Made by a program: the position numbers and the translations under genes. A stretch of 64,000 bases of DNA from Methylobacterium dankookense (GTDB lineage Bacteria > Pseudomonadota > Alphaproteobacteria > Rhizobiales > Beijerinckiaceae). The notes under the pieces are model-generated. The model had not been told where the DNA came from. It made no database searches and saw only the letters and a program-made list of their open reading frames with translations. Below are positions 35,571 through 43,758 of this stretch, in pieces. The stretch covers positions 62,001 through 126,000 of the forward strand of contig NZ_CABFVH010000006.1 of the NCBI RefSeq assembly GCF_902141855.1, read 5' to 3'. The first letter of the stretch is position 1. Every line of letters starts with the position of its first letter.

Positions 35571-36312
35571 GCGCATCCTCATCCTCGGCGGAACCGGCGA
35601 GGCGGCCGAGCTCGCCCGCGCCCTCGGCCGCTATCCCAGCCTCGACGCCACCCTCTCGCTCGCCGGCCGCACGGCCGAGCCGAAGCCGCAGGCGCTTCCC
35701 GTCCGCATCGGCGGATTCGGCGGCGCCGAGGGCTTGGCCGCCCATCTGCGGGCGGAGTGCATCGACCGGCTGATCGATGCCACGCATCCCTTCGCGGCGC
35801 GGATCTCGCGCAACGCCGCCTCGGCCGCCGAGGCCGCCGGGGTCAGGCTGCTCGCCATCCGCCGGACGCCCTGGGCTCAAGAGCCGGGCGATGCCTGGAC
35901 CGAGGTCGGCAGCGTCGCCGAGGCCGCTGGGGCCTTGGGCGCCGTGCCCCGCACGGTCTTCGTCACGGTCGGCCGCAACGAGGTCGCGGCCTTCGCGGCG
36001 GCGCCGCAGCACCGCTATCTCGTGCGTACGATCGAGCCGGTGGACGGCGCGCTTCCCGTCCCGAACCTCGTGGAGATCCGGGCGCGCGGACCCTACGACG
36101 CGGCGGCCGAGGAAGACCTCATGGCCCGGCACGGCGTGGAGGTTCTGGTGAGCAAGAATGCCGGGGGCGCGGCCACCCACGGCAAGATCGCCGCCGCGCG
36201 CCGCCTCGGGCTGCCCGTGGTGATGGTGCGCCGGCCGGAGAAGCCGGCGGTCGAGGCGGTGGCGGATGCGGCCGGGGCGCTGCGCTGGCTGGGGATCGCG
36301 GCTTCCGGCTGA
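35569..36312 (+). CDS. cobK: Precorrin-6A reductase CobK
   Basis: NADPH-dependent reduction of precorrin-6A to 6B. The 247-residue protein has the start [34 protein letters not shown] near 78-92, FVTVGRNEV, RGPY, VSKNAGG and a tail VMVRRPEKP. It is the only gene of this part of the cluster on the plus strand. Its ATG (35569-35571) overlaps the cobL ATG on the other strand in a CATG, so each ribosome site lies within the other gene. Confidence 0.94.
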   Translation: MRILILGGTGEAAELARALGRYPSLDATLSLAGRTAEPKPQALPVRIGGFGGAEGLAAHLRAECIDRLIDATHPFAARISRNAASAAEAAGVRLLAIRRTPWAQEPGDAWTEVGSVAEAAGALGAVPRTVFVTVGRNEVAAFAAAPQHRYLVRTIEPVDGALPVPNLVEIRARGPYDAAAEEDLMARHGVEVLVSKNAGGAATHGKIAAARRLGLPVVMVRRPEKPAVEAVADAAGALRWLGIAASG

Positions 36313-36331
36313 GCGCTTCGAGGTCCGCGCA

Positions 36332-36530
36332 TCCCCCTCTCCCCGCGTGCGGGGAGAGGCCTGTCTGCACCTCGTCGTGCAGACAGGAAGCGCAGGCGGA
36401 GCCGGAGCGGCGGTGAGGGGGTGGCTCAGGAGGGGGCTCATCCGGAATCGCCCCCTCACCGTCGGCTGCCGCCTCGCCACGCTCCCCACCGAGGAGGAGA
36501 CGTGGCCCTCTCCCCGCACGCGGGGAGAGG
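36332..36530. repeat. Palindromic repeat element between cobK and cobJ
   Basis: The ends are hairpins CCCTCTCCCCGC/GCGGGGAGAGG (36332-36359) and CTCTCCCCGC/GCGGGGAGAGGGG (36504-36530). Inside are a perfect 11-bp stem CCTGTCTGCAC/GTGCAGACAGG (36360-36387) and GGTGAGGGGG/CCCCCTCACC (36413-36461). It sits between convergent gene ends and may serve as a terminator. Its plan is like that of the element in cobG and cobN but the sequence differs. Confidence 0.8.
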
Positions 36531-36569
36531 GGAGGCCACGGCTTCCGAAGAGACCATCCGGAAACGGTC

Positions 36570-37331
36570 TCATCGCGCGGCGACGCTCCGCGCCGTGTAG
36601 ACGAAGGGGCGCTGCCCCAAGCCGCGCGGAATCAGCCGCGTGGTCGAGGCGCCGATCAGCACCAGGGTCGCCATGTCGGCCGGGGCTTCGCGGGCCTCGG
36701 CCAGCGTCATCACCCGGATCGCCTCGTCCGGCCGGCGGACCGCGCGGGCGAAGGCCACCGGGGTCTCGGCCGCCCGGATCCCAGCCGCGATCTCCAGCGC
36801 CGCGCCGAGCTGCCAGGGGCGCGCCTTCGAGATCGGGTTATAGAGTGCCACAACGAGATCGGCCCGCAGCACGGCCTCCAGCCGGGCGGTGACGACCTCC
36901 CAGGGCTTCAGGTTGTCGGAGAGCGAGAGCGCGCAGAAATCGCCGCCGAGCGGCGCGCCGAGGCGGGCGGCGGCGGCGAGCATCGCGGTGATGCCGGGCT
37001 CCACGGTGATCGCGAGTTGCCGCCAGGCCGGGTCGCCGTGATCCACCGCCTCGAACACCGCCGCGGCCATGGCGAAGATGCCGGGATCGCCGCCTGAGAC
37101 CACCACCACGTGGCGGCCCGCGGCGGCGAGCTCCAGCGCGTGGCGGGCGCGGTCGATCTCGACGCGGTTGTCGCTGGCATGGCGCACGAGGCCGGGCCGC
37201 TCCGGCACGCGGGCGACGTAGGGGATGTAGCCGATCAGGTCCTGCGCCCTGTCGAGGGCGGCGCGGGCGGAGTCGGTCATCAGGTCCGGGTCGCCGGGCC
37301 CGAGGCCGACGACCGTCAGGCTGCCCGTCAC
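36570..37331 (-). CDS. cobJ: Precorrin-3B C17-methyltransferase CobJ
   Basis: Methylates C17 with ring contraction of precorrin-3B to precorrin-4. The 253-residue tetrapyrrole methylase shows LTVVGLGPGDPDLMT, LIGYIPYVARV, VVVVSGGDPGIFAMA, LGGDFCALSLSDNLKPWEVV and ALYNPISKARPWQL. The GTG start at 37331 overlaps the cobI stop (GTGA). It is the last gene of the riboswitch-led operon. Confidence 0.95.
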   Translation of the reverse strand: MTGSLTVVGLGPGDPDLMTDSARAALDRAQDLIGYIPYVARVPERPGLVRHASDNRVEIDRARHALELAAAGRHVVVVSGGDPGIFAMAAAVFEAVDHGDPAWRQLAITVEPGITAMLAAAARLGAPLGGDFCALSLSDNLKPWEVVTARLEAVLRADLVVALYNPISKARPWQLGAALEIAAGIRAAETPVAFARAVRRPDEAIRVMTLAEAREAPADMATLVLIGASTTRLIPRGLGQRPFVYTARSVAAR

Positions 37332-38110
37332 GGGCGCCGCCCCTGGCCCGGCACCAGCACCATCGAGAAATAGGGCGCCTCGTCGTCCGCCTTCTCGGCG
37401 AGCGGCACCACGCGCTCGCCCGCCATGGTGCCGCGCTCCACATAGACCGCGCGCTCCAGAAGGCCGGCCTCGCGCAGGGCCGCACGCACCTTCGGCAGGT
37501 GGCGGCCGAGCTTCATCACCACGGCGGCGTCGGTGCCGCGCAGGCGCTCGGCCAGCACGGCGGCCGATAGGGTCGCGGGCAGGACGGTGAGCACGTCGTC
37601 GCCCCACGTGATCGGCGTGGCCGCCCGGGTCCAGCAGCCGGACATGCCGGTGACGCCGGGCACCACCTCGACGGGGAAGCGGTCCTTCAGGCGGCGCCAG
37701 AGATGCATGAAGGAGCCGTAGAAGAAGGGGTCGCCCTCCGACAGGATCGCCACGTCCCGGCCCGCGCCGAGATGGTCGGCGAGGCGGCCGGCCGCATCGT
37801 CGTAGAAGGCGGCGAGCGCGGCCACGTAGGCCGGGTCCTCCGGGTGCAATTCGGTGGTGTAGGGATAGGCGAGCGCCATCTCGCGGGTCGGGTCGCGCAC
37901 CACCGCGTCGGCGATGGTGCGGGCGTTGCCGCGCCGGCCGCGCTTGCAGAAATGGACGAGGACGGGCGCCCGCTCCAGCACGCGCAGCGCCTTCAGGGTC
38001 AGGTAGTCCGGATCGCCCGGGCCCATGCCGACGCCGTAGAGCGTGCCGGTGGTGACCGGGGCCGGGGTCTCGACCGTCTCGAGGCTCTCCGTCACGAGGC
38101 CGGCTTCCAT
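37328..38110 (-). CDS. cobI: Precorrin-2 C20-methyltransferase CobI
   Basis: Methylates precorrin-2 at C20. The 260-residue enzyme shows LYGVGMGPGDPDYLTLKAL, LVHFCKRGRRGNART, AILSEGDPFFYGSFMHL, VPGVTGMSGCW and VVMKLGRHLPKVRAAL. Its ATG shares a base with the cobH stop (TGATG). The first 20 residues are an extra N-terminal tail. Confidence 0.95.
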   Translation of the reverse strand: MEAGLVTESLETVETPAPVTTGTLYGVGMGPGDPDYLTLKALRVLERAPVLVHFCKRGRRGNARTIADAVVRDPTREMALAYPYTTELHPEDPAYVAALAAFYDDAAGRLADHLGAGRDVAILSEGDPFFYGSFMHLWRRLKDRFPVEVVPGVTGMSGCWTRAATPITWGDDVLTVLPATLSAAVLAERLRGTDAAVVMKLGRHLPKVRAALREAGLLERAVYVERGTMAGERVVPLAEKADDEAPYFSMVLVPGQGRRP

Positions 38111-38742
38111 CACTCGACCTCGTTCGCCAGCGCGTTGACGGCCGCTGCCGTCATGGCGCTGCCGCCGCGGCGCCCATGTACCACGACGAAGGGCACGCGG
38201 CCGTCGCGCGCCAGCGCCTCCTTGGATTCCGCCGCGCCGACGAAGCCCACGGGGATGCCGATCACCGCCGCCGGGGCGCCCACGCCCTGGTCGAGGAGTT
38301 CGAGCAGGCGGAACAGGGCGGTCGGCGCGTTGCCCACCGCGACCACGCTGCCGGGCAGGTGCTCGCGCCACAGCTCCATGGCCGCGGCGGAGCGGGTGGT
38401 GCCCATCTCGGCGGCGAGCGCCGGCACGCGCGGGTCGCCCAGCGTGCAGATGACGTCGTTCTTCGCCGGCAGCCGCGTGCGCGTGACGCCGTCGGCCACC
38501 ATGCGCACGTCGCAGAGGATCGGCGCGCCGGCCTTCAGCGCCGCCTCGCCCTTGGCGGCGAAATCGTCGGACATCTCCACGTCGGCCGGCAGGTCGGTCA
38601 TGCCGCAGGCGTGGATCATGCGCACCACGACGCGCTCGGCGGCGCCCGACCAGCGCGCGAGGTCGGATTCCGCGCGGATCATCGCGAAGGATCGGGCGTA
38701 GATCGCGCCCCCGTCGCGCAGGTAGTCGAGGCGCGCGCTCAT
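38110..38742 (-). CDS. cobH: Precorrin-8X methylmutase CobH
   Basis: Moves the C11 methyl to C12, giving hydrogenobyrinate. The 210-residue protein shows IRAESDLARW, RMIHACGMTDLPADV (catalytic His), CDVRMVADGVTR, VGNAPTALFRLLELLDQG, GIPVGFVGAAESKEAL and a C-terminal GGSAMTAAAVNAL. The ATG overlaps the cobG stop (ATGA). Confidence 0.96.
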   Translation of the reverse strand: MSARLDYLRDGGAIYARSFAMIRAESDLARWSGAAERVVVRMIHACGMTDLPADVEMSDDFAAKGEAALKAGAPILCDVRMVADGVTRTRLPAKNDVICTLGDPRVPALAAEMGTTRSAAAMELWREHLPGSVVAVGNAPTALFRLLELLDQGVGAPAAVIGIPVGFVGAAESKEALARDGRVPFVVVHGRRGGSAMTAAAVNALANEVE

Positions 38743-40199
38743 GGTCTTGTCCTGAACAGGTCTTCGAGGTTGGCCGTTTGCGCCCCTCTTACGCGTTCGA
38801 GAGCCGCCTCGATAGTCAGCCATTCGACCGGAGGATCGCCGGCCGTGCCGCCCGGCACGGCGCCGTAGAGACCGTCCGCGGCGACGAGGGTGAGGGCGCT
38901 CCGCCGCGGCTCGGCGCAGCCCTTGGCGCAGCCGGAGACGTGGGCGCTGAGCCCCCGCGCCGCGAAGGGCCGGAAGGCCTCGGCGAGACGGGCGGCATCG
39001 CGGAGCGTCGGCGTCGAGCCGGAGGCGCAGGCGGGCGCGCCGGGGCAGGCGGCGACCGCGCGGCGGGGGTCCTCCGGGTCGGTGACGAACTCCGCCGCGA
39101 GGCGGGCACGCGCCGTCTCGGCGCGGGCCGGATCGACGGCGAGGACGAAGCCGCGGCTGGGGCTCAGGCGGATGTCGGAGGCGCCGGCTTCGTCGGCCGC
39201 GTCGGCGAGGCGAGCGAGCATATCCGCGGTGCAGCGCCCGAAGGGGGCGTCGACGGCGAGGATCGCGAAGGGCTGGCGTTGCCGTCCCCCCTCTGCGGGG
39301 GAGGGCCTGGCGTCAGAACATGGGTGCGAACCGCGACAGGCCCCCTCTCCCGTTCGGGAGCGGGCTGGGGTGAGGGATGAGAATTCTACGGAGAGATCGC
39401 GACGGTGCGGTGGCTCCGCCCTTTCCGGAACATTCTCGACCCTCACCCTGTCCCTCTCCCGAACGGGAGAGGGGACCCGCGCCTTGTCCTGCAGCGTCGC
39501 TTCCTCGGCTCGGCTCTCTCCGTTTCTGGGAGAGGCGAGCGCGGCGCGCTCGGCATCGGTCAGGTCGCGCATCCGGCGCGCGCCGGTTCGGGCGAAGGCT
39601 CTCAGAAGGTCGGCGACCGCCTCCGGAAGCGCGCCCTCGGGCCAGGCACCGAGCCAGACCGGCTCCGCCCCGGTCGCCAGCCCGATCGCGGCGCGGCCGA
39701 GCGCGCGCGCGCGGACATGGATGTCGGCCTCGATCCCGGCGAGGTCGCAGGCGCCGCCGGCCTCCACCGCGACCAGGGTCTTGGCCGGCAGCGGCGCCAC
39801 CGCGCGGCCGAGCGCCTCGATGCCGGCCGCCACGGCGTGGCCGTCGATGAGGGCGCCCGCGTCGAGACCGCAGAGGGGGCTCGTGAGGGTCAGGCGCTGC
39901 GGGCCGCCGTCGCCGCGGCTATCGCCGAGGCCGATCACGGTGAGCGCCTCGGCCAACGCCCCTTGCGTCTCCGGCCGCACGCCGCGGACCTGGAGATTCG
40001 CCCGAGCCGTCACGTCGAGATGGCCGTTGCCGAAGGCGCCCGCGGCCTTGGCGACGGCCCGCATCTGCTCCGGGTTGAGCAAGCCGAGGGGCGGGTGGAT
40101 GCGGGCGAGGAGCCCGTCCCCGGTCGGCATCGGCCGGGCGAGGCCGGGGCACCAGCCGCGGCGGGCAGGCGCCGTCGGGAGGACGCGGCGGCCGCTCAT
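38739..40199 (-). CDS. cobG: Precorrin-3B synthase CobG, carrying a repeat-encoded insertion
   Basis: Oxygen-dependent Fe-S/siroheme-type enzyme that makes precorrin-3B. The 486 residues show RRGWCPGLARPMPTGDGLL, VTARANLQVRGV and, at the C-terminus, CPGAPACASG and SGCAKGCAEP, the [4Fe-4S] cysteines. Between LTDAERAALAS (about 222) and PFAILAVDAPFGR (about 310) lie about 86 residues that CobG proteins normally lack. They contain ARVPSPVRERDRVRVEN and LTPARSRTGEGAC, encoded by a palindromic repeat that also interrupts cobN. The reading frame is intact. The ATG overlaps the cobN stop. Whether the enzyme still works depends on the insert lying in the loop between the two homologous halves. Confidence 0.92.
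   Translation of the reverse strand: MSGRRVLPTAPARRGWCPGLARPMPTGDGLLARIHPPLGLLNPEQMRAVAKAAGAFGNGHLDVTARANLQVRGVRPETQGALAEALTVIGLGDSRGDGGPQRLTLTSPLCGLDAGALIDGHAVAAGIEALGRAVAPLPAKTLVAVEAGGACDLAGIEADIHVRARALGRAAIGLATGAEPVWLGAWPEGALPEAVADLLRAFARTGARRMRDLTDAERAALASPRNGESRAEEATLQDKARVPSPVRERDRVRVENVPERAEPPHRRDLSVEFSSLTPARSRTGEGACRGSHPCSDARPSPAEGGRQRQPFAILAVDAPFGRCTADMLARLADAADEAGASDIRLSPSRGFVLAVDPARAETARARLAAEFVTDPEDPRRAVAACPGAPACASGSTPTLRDAARLAEAFRPFAARGLSAHVSGCAKGCAEPRRSALTLVAADGLYGAVPGGTAGDPPVEWLTIEAALERVRGAQTANLEDLFRTRP
39328..39503 (-). repeat. Palindromic repeat element inside cobG
   Basis: About 176 bp. Terminal arms CCCTCTCCCGTTCGGGAG (39344-39361) and CCCTCTCCCGAACGGGAGAG (39452-39472) each fold on themselves, and GGGTGAGGGATGAGAA pairs with TTCTCGACCCTCACCC across the centre. 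It ends GTCCTGCAGCGTCGCT. It is in frame, and a further small hairpin (CTCTCC...GGGAGAG near 39515-39532) and a CCCCCTCTGCGGGGGAGGG unit (39285-39306) extend the insertion. Confidence 0.9.
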
Positions 40200-43100
40200 T
40201 CGGCCGCCTCCGGCATCAGGGCGTCGGCCGGCATGGCGTTGCGGCGGGTCTGCCAGAGTCCGCGAGCCCGCAATTCCTCGAAGCGCGCGAGGATGGCACG
40301 GGCGGCCTCGGGATTCGCGACTCGCAGGCGCTCGAACACGGCGGCGTCGGCGATCCAGGCGCCGTAGAGCCGGTCGAGATCGGCATGGGACACGGCGTCG
40401 GTGGTGGCGGCGAGCACGAAGACGGCGTCGATGCCCTGCGCCAGCTCCTGCGCGCCGCGATGGCCGTGGGCGAGCTGGGCCGCGATCCAGGCCGGGGCCG
40501 AGAGCCGGGCGCGCACCAGCCGGGCCACGTCCTCCCGCGCGGTGCGGGCCTTCGGGCGCTCCGGCTCGGACACGTCGAGGCTGAACAGGGCAGGGCGGGC
40601 GCCGAGCGATTCGGCCGCGGCATGGAAGCCGCCGAGGGCGTCGGCGGCGGCGTCCCCGTCGAGGAGGTCGCGCTCGGCCACGTCGAAGGCGTGGAGATAG
40701 GCGTCCGCCCGCGCCACCCGCTCCGCGAAGCTGCCCGAGGGGCCGGCCGCGTCGCCGTAGGCGTGCGTGGTGGCGTTGAGATAGGCCGCGCCGAGATCCT
40801 GCCGCCGCGCCCAGGCCCCGTCGAGGGCGGTCTCGGCCGCGCCCGCGCCGTAGCGGCCGGGGGCGGCGCCGAAGACCCGAGCCGGATCCTCGCCGCGCCG
40901 CCGCGCGGCGGCGAGCGGGTTCTCCTCGTCCGGCTCCTCGCGCAAAGCCACGGCGCGGGCGGCCCGGTCGATCAGGGCGAGCGTGTCGGGAAAGGTGTCG
41001 CGGAAGGCGCCCGAGATGCGCACCGTCACGTCGATGCGCGGGCGCCCGAGCAGGGCCGGAGGCAGCACCTCGAACCCGGTCACGCGGGTCGAGGCATGGT
41101 CCCAGAGCGGGCGCACGCCCATGAGGTGGAGGGCATGGGCCACGTCCTCGCCGCCGGTACGGAGCGTCGGCGAGGCCCAGAGGTCCATCACGACCCGCTC
41201 GGGATAGGCGCCCTCGTCCTGCAGGTAGCGCGTCACCACCGCCTCGGCGGCCTTCGCGCCGAGCGTGGCCGCGGCCCGGGTCGGGATGGCGCGCGGGTCG
41301 AGGGTCGTGAGGTTGCGGCCCGTGGGCAGCACGTCGGCCCGGCCGCGCGTGGGGGAGCCGGAGGGGCCCGGCGCCACGAAGCGCCCGTCGAGGGCGGCGA
41401 TTAGGCTCGCCCGCTCGGCCGCCGCGCTGGCGCGGCGCGGGGGCGAGGCGTCCTCGGGCGCCCGGCCGAAGACGTGGAGCCCGTCGCGGAAGGCGGTCTC
41501 GCCGAGGTCGCAGAGATGCGCGTCGAGGGCGGCCAGCGCCTCCGGCATCGGCGTGCCGGGCGCGATGCCGGCTCCCGAAAGGTGGCCGAGCGCCTCGGCC
41601 TCGTCGAGGATCGCCCGCGCGATCAGCGCGGCCCGGCGCGGGTCGAGGAGACTGGCGGCGGCATATTCCTCCACCTGCTCGCGCAGGCGCATGGTCTCGG
41701 GCTCGCGCCCGCCGCGCTGGATCTCGGGCGTCAGGTGGCCGAGCGCGATGCCGCCGAGCCGGCGCTTCAGGGGGGCGGCCTCGCCGGGATCGTCCACGAT
41801 GAAGGGGTAGATGACGGGGAGCGGGCCGACCGCCAGCGCCGGCCAGCAGGTCGGGGACAGGGCCACCGCCTTGCCCGGCAGCCACTCGGTGGTGCCGTGC
41901 GTGCCGAGATGGATCAGCGCGTCGAAGCCGCCCTGCAAGCCGAGATGGAAGGCGAGATAGGCGTGGGTCGGCGGCTCGTCGGGATCGTGGTAGCCGGCCT
42001 TGCGGTCGCCGGCCCGGCCGCGATCGGGCTGGAGGAAGACGGTGAGGCCGCCCCTTGCGCGGGCCCCGGATTCCGGAAGCGCGCGGGACTCGCAACAGGC
42101 CCCCTCTCCCGTTCGGGAGAGGGTTGGGGTGAGGGGCGAGAGCTCTACGGAGTGGTCGCGACGGTGAAGCGGCTCCGGCTCAGTTCGATCCGGATATTTC
42201 TCATCCCTCACCCTGTCCCTCTCCCGAACGGGAGAGGGGACCCGCGCCTCAGCCGGCAGCGTTGCGCCACGCGCCCCGGCAGCCTCGACTGCCCTGAACC
42301 GGAAGGCGCTGTCCCGGCAGGCAGGGTCGTCCTCCGGCGCGCCCCAGCGCTCGGCGAGCGCCGTACGCGCCGTCTCCGGCAGGCGGCCGAGCCACGCGGC
42401 GTAGTCCGCGAGGCTCACCGTGAAGTCCGGCTCGCCCGTGGTCAGCGCCTGCATCAGGTCCGGCCCGTCCGGCAGCGCGCCCACGCAATAGCCGGCGGCG
42501 GTGAGGTCCGCGGCGATGGCCCGGGCGCTTTCCGGCGTGTCGAGGCCGACCGCGAACCCGGCCCGGCCGCCGCGGGCGGGATAGTCGGAGAGCACCAGCG
42601 CCAGACGCCGCGCGGCCCGGCTCTTGCGGGCGAGGCGGATCCAGGCGGCGGCGCGGTCGGCGAGCGCCGCGATGCCGGGGGCGTCGGGCACGCCCCGGCG
42701 CTCGGCGAAGCCCGCGACCTCCGGTGCCTCCGCCTTGAAGGAGATCGGGAAGCCGGCGAGCCGCCCGTCGAATTCGGGCAGCGCCACCTGCATGGCGAGG
42801 TCGGCGGCGCCGAGGCCTCGGGCGGAGGCCTCCCAGGCCTCCCGGGCCGCGCCCACCGTATAGGCCTGCAGGACCGGGCAATCGGCCGCGTCGAGGACGA
42901 AGCCCGCATCCTCGCGGGCGGCGAAGGCGGTGGCGGCCACGATCAGGTCGGGCCGGCGCGCCGCGATCGCGGCCCGCACGGCCTCCACCGCCTCCGGGTC
43001 CTTCAGGCTGGAGACGGCCACCACCAGCGTGCCGATCCCGCGGGCGGCGAGCGCCGCCGTCAGCGCCGCGGCCGGGGCGAGGTCGCCGCCGAGCGCCGCC

Positions 43101-43726
43101 GAGCGGTAGATCAGGACGAGGGCGTGCCCCTCTCCGGTGGCGGCGCCGGCGGCGAGCGCCTGTTCCAGCGGCACCGGCCCGCAGCCGGGGCAGCACGGGA
43201 AGCCGCGCGGCAGCGGCCGGGGCTCGGTATAGGCGAGGTCGTGGCCGATCTCGGCCGCGAGCCGGCGCAGCATCTGCCTCAGGTTCTCACGGCCTCCCGC
43301 GCGGAAATAGGCGTCGAGGACGGAGGCGAGCTCCGGCGCCGTGGCATAGGCGGAGAGCCGCGGGTCCGGCCGGTCGTCGCCCGGAAGGACGACGAGGCGC
43401 ACGCCGTTCGCCCGCGCGGCCTCGGCGCAGCGCTCGATGCCGTAGCGCCAGTAATCGAGCCCGCCGAGGCAGCGGATCACCACCAGCTTCGCCCGCGCGA
43501 TCACCTTCTCGACGTAGAGATCGACCGAGAGCGGGTGGCGCAGCCGCGCCAGCCTGGCGAGGCGCAGAGCGGGCAGGGACGCTCCCTCGGCCGCCGCGGC
43601 CTCGGCGATGCCGGCGAGGTCGGAATCGGTGAAGGACAGGACGACGATGTCCCCGGGCTCCTGGCCCAGATCCACCGCCGCCTCGCCTTCGTCGAGGGAG
43701 ACCGTATCGATGCGGACGAGGTGCAT
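40196..43726 (-). CDS. cobN: Aerobic cobaltochelatase subunit CobN, carrying a repeat-encoded insertion
   Basis: Large subunit of the ATP-dependent CobNST chelatase that inserts cobalt into hydrogenobyrinate a,c-diamide. The 1176 residues include VLSFTDSDLAG, CLGGLDYWRYGIE, FPISFKAEAPE, HLGTHGTTEWLPGKAVALSPTC broken in two here, GRNLTTLDPRAIPT and VRISGAFRDTFP, all CobN blocks. Between FRFRAVEA (about 480) and LTVFLQPDRGRAGDRKAGYH (about 560) lie about 76 extra residues containing ARVPSPVRERDRVRDEK and LTPTLSRTGEGAC. They are encoded by the same repeat as in cobG. The frame is preserved. The start is 32 bp from the cobW stop. cobS and cobT are not in the window. Confidence 0.95.
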   Translation of the reverse strand: MHLVRIDTVSLDEGEAAVDLGQEPGDIVVLSFTDSDLAGIAEAAAAEGASLPALRLARLARLRHPLSVDLYVEKVIARAKLVVIRCLGGLDYWRYGIERCAEAARANGVRLVVLPGDDRPDPRLSAYATAPELASVLDAYFRAGGRENLRQMLRRLAAEIGHDLAYTEPRPLPRGFPCCPGCGPVPLEQALAAGAATGEGHALVLIYRSAALGGDLAPAAALTAALAARGIGTLVVAVSSLKDPEAVEAVRAAIAARRPDLIVAATAFAAREDAGFVLDAADCPVLQAYTVGAAREAWEASARGLGAADLAMQVALPEFDGRLAGFPISFKAEAPEVAGFAERRGVPDAPGIAALADRAAAWIRLARKSRAARRLALVLSDYPARGGRAGFAVGLDTPESARAIAADLTAAGYCVGALPDGPDLMQALTTGEPDFTVSLADYAAWLGRLPETARTALAERWGAPEDDPACRDSAFRFRAVEAAGARGATLPAEARVPSPVRERDRVRDEKYPDRTEPEPLHRRDHSVELSPLTPTLSRTGEGACCESRALPESGARARGGLTVFLQPDRGRAGDRKAGYHDPDEPPTHAYLAFHLGLQGGFDALIHLGTHGTTEWLPGKAVALSPTCWPALAVGPLPVIYPFIVDDPGEAAPLKRRLGGIALGHLTPEIQRGGREPETMRLREQVEEYAAASLLDPRRAALIARAILDEAEALGHLSGAGIAPGTPMPEALAALDAHLCDLGETAFRDGLHVFGRAPEDASPPRRASAAAERASLIAALDGRFVAPGPSGSPTRGRADVLPTGRNLTTLDPRAIPTRAAATLGAKAAEAVVTRYLQDEGAYPERVVMDLWASPTLRTGGEDVAHALHLMGVRPLWDHASTRVTGFEVLPPALLGRPRIDVTVRISGAFRDTFPDTLALIDRAARAVALREEPDEENPLAAARRRGEDPARVFGAAPGRYGAGAAETALDGAWARRQDLGAAYLNATTHAYGDAAGPSGSFAERVARADAYLHAFDVAERDLLDGDAAADALGGFHAAAESLGARPALFSLDVSEPERPKARTAREDVARLVRARLSAPAWIAAQLAHGHRGAQELAQGIDAVFVLAATTDAVSHADLDRLYGAWIADAAVFERLRVANPEAARAILARFEELRARGLWQTRRNAMPADALMPEAAE
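42083..42267 (-). repeat. Palindromic repeat element inside cobN
   Basis: About 185 bp, closely matching the element in cobG: arm CCCTCTCCCGTTCGGGAGAG (42103-42122), then GGTTGGGGTGAGGGGCGAGA, a variable centre with GTCGCGACGGTGAAGCGGCT, and CCTCACCCTGTCCC joined to CTCTCCCGAACGGGAGAGGGG ending at 42239. Both copies are in the same orientation relative to their gene and in the same reading frame. Confidence 0.92.
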
Positions 43727-43758
43727 GCCGCGAGCCTAAACCCGGGGCCGCTCTGCGC

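Noticed and set aside
36332..36530. CRISPR-like cluster of repeats
   Set aside because: Repeats are inverted hairpins of unequal spacing, not regularly spaced direct repeats with unique spacers, and there are no cas genes.
40200..42095. Upstream extension of cobG over cobN
   Set aside because: Out-of-frame, Arg/Pro-rich reading of cobN; CobG homology begins at MSGRR at 40199 with an ATGA overlap.
39328..42267. Inserts in cobG and cobN as sequencing or assembly artefacts
   Set aside because: The copies differ from one another at many bases, keep both frames and differ in their flanks, which a simple mis-assembly would not give.
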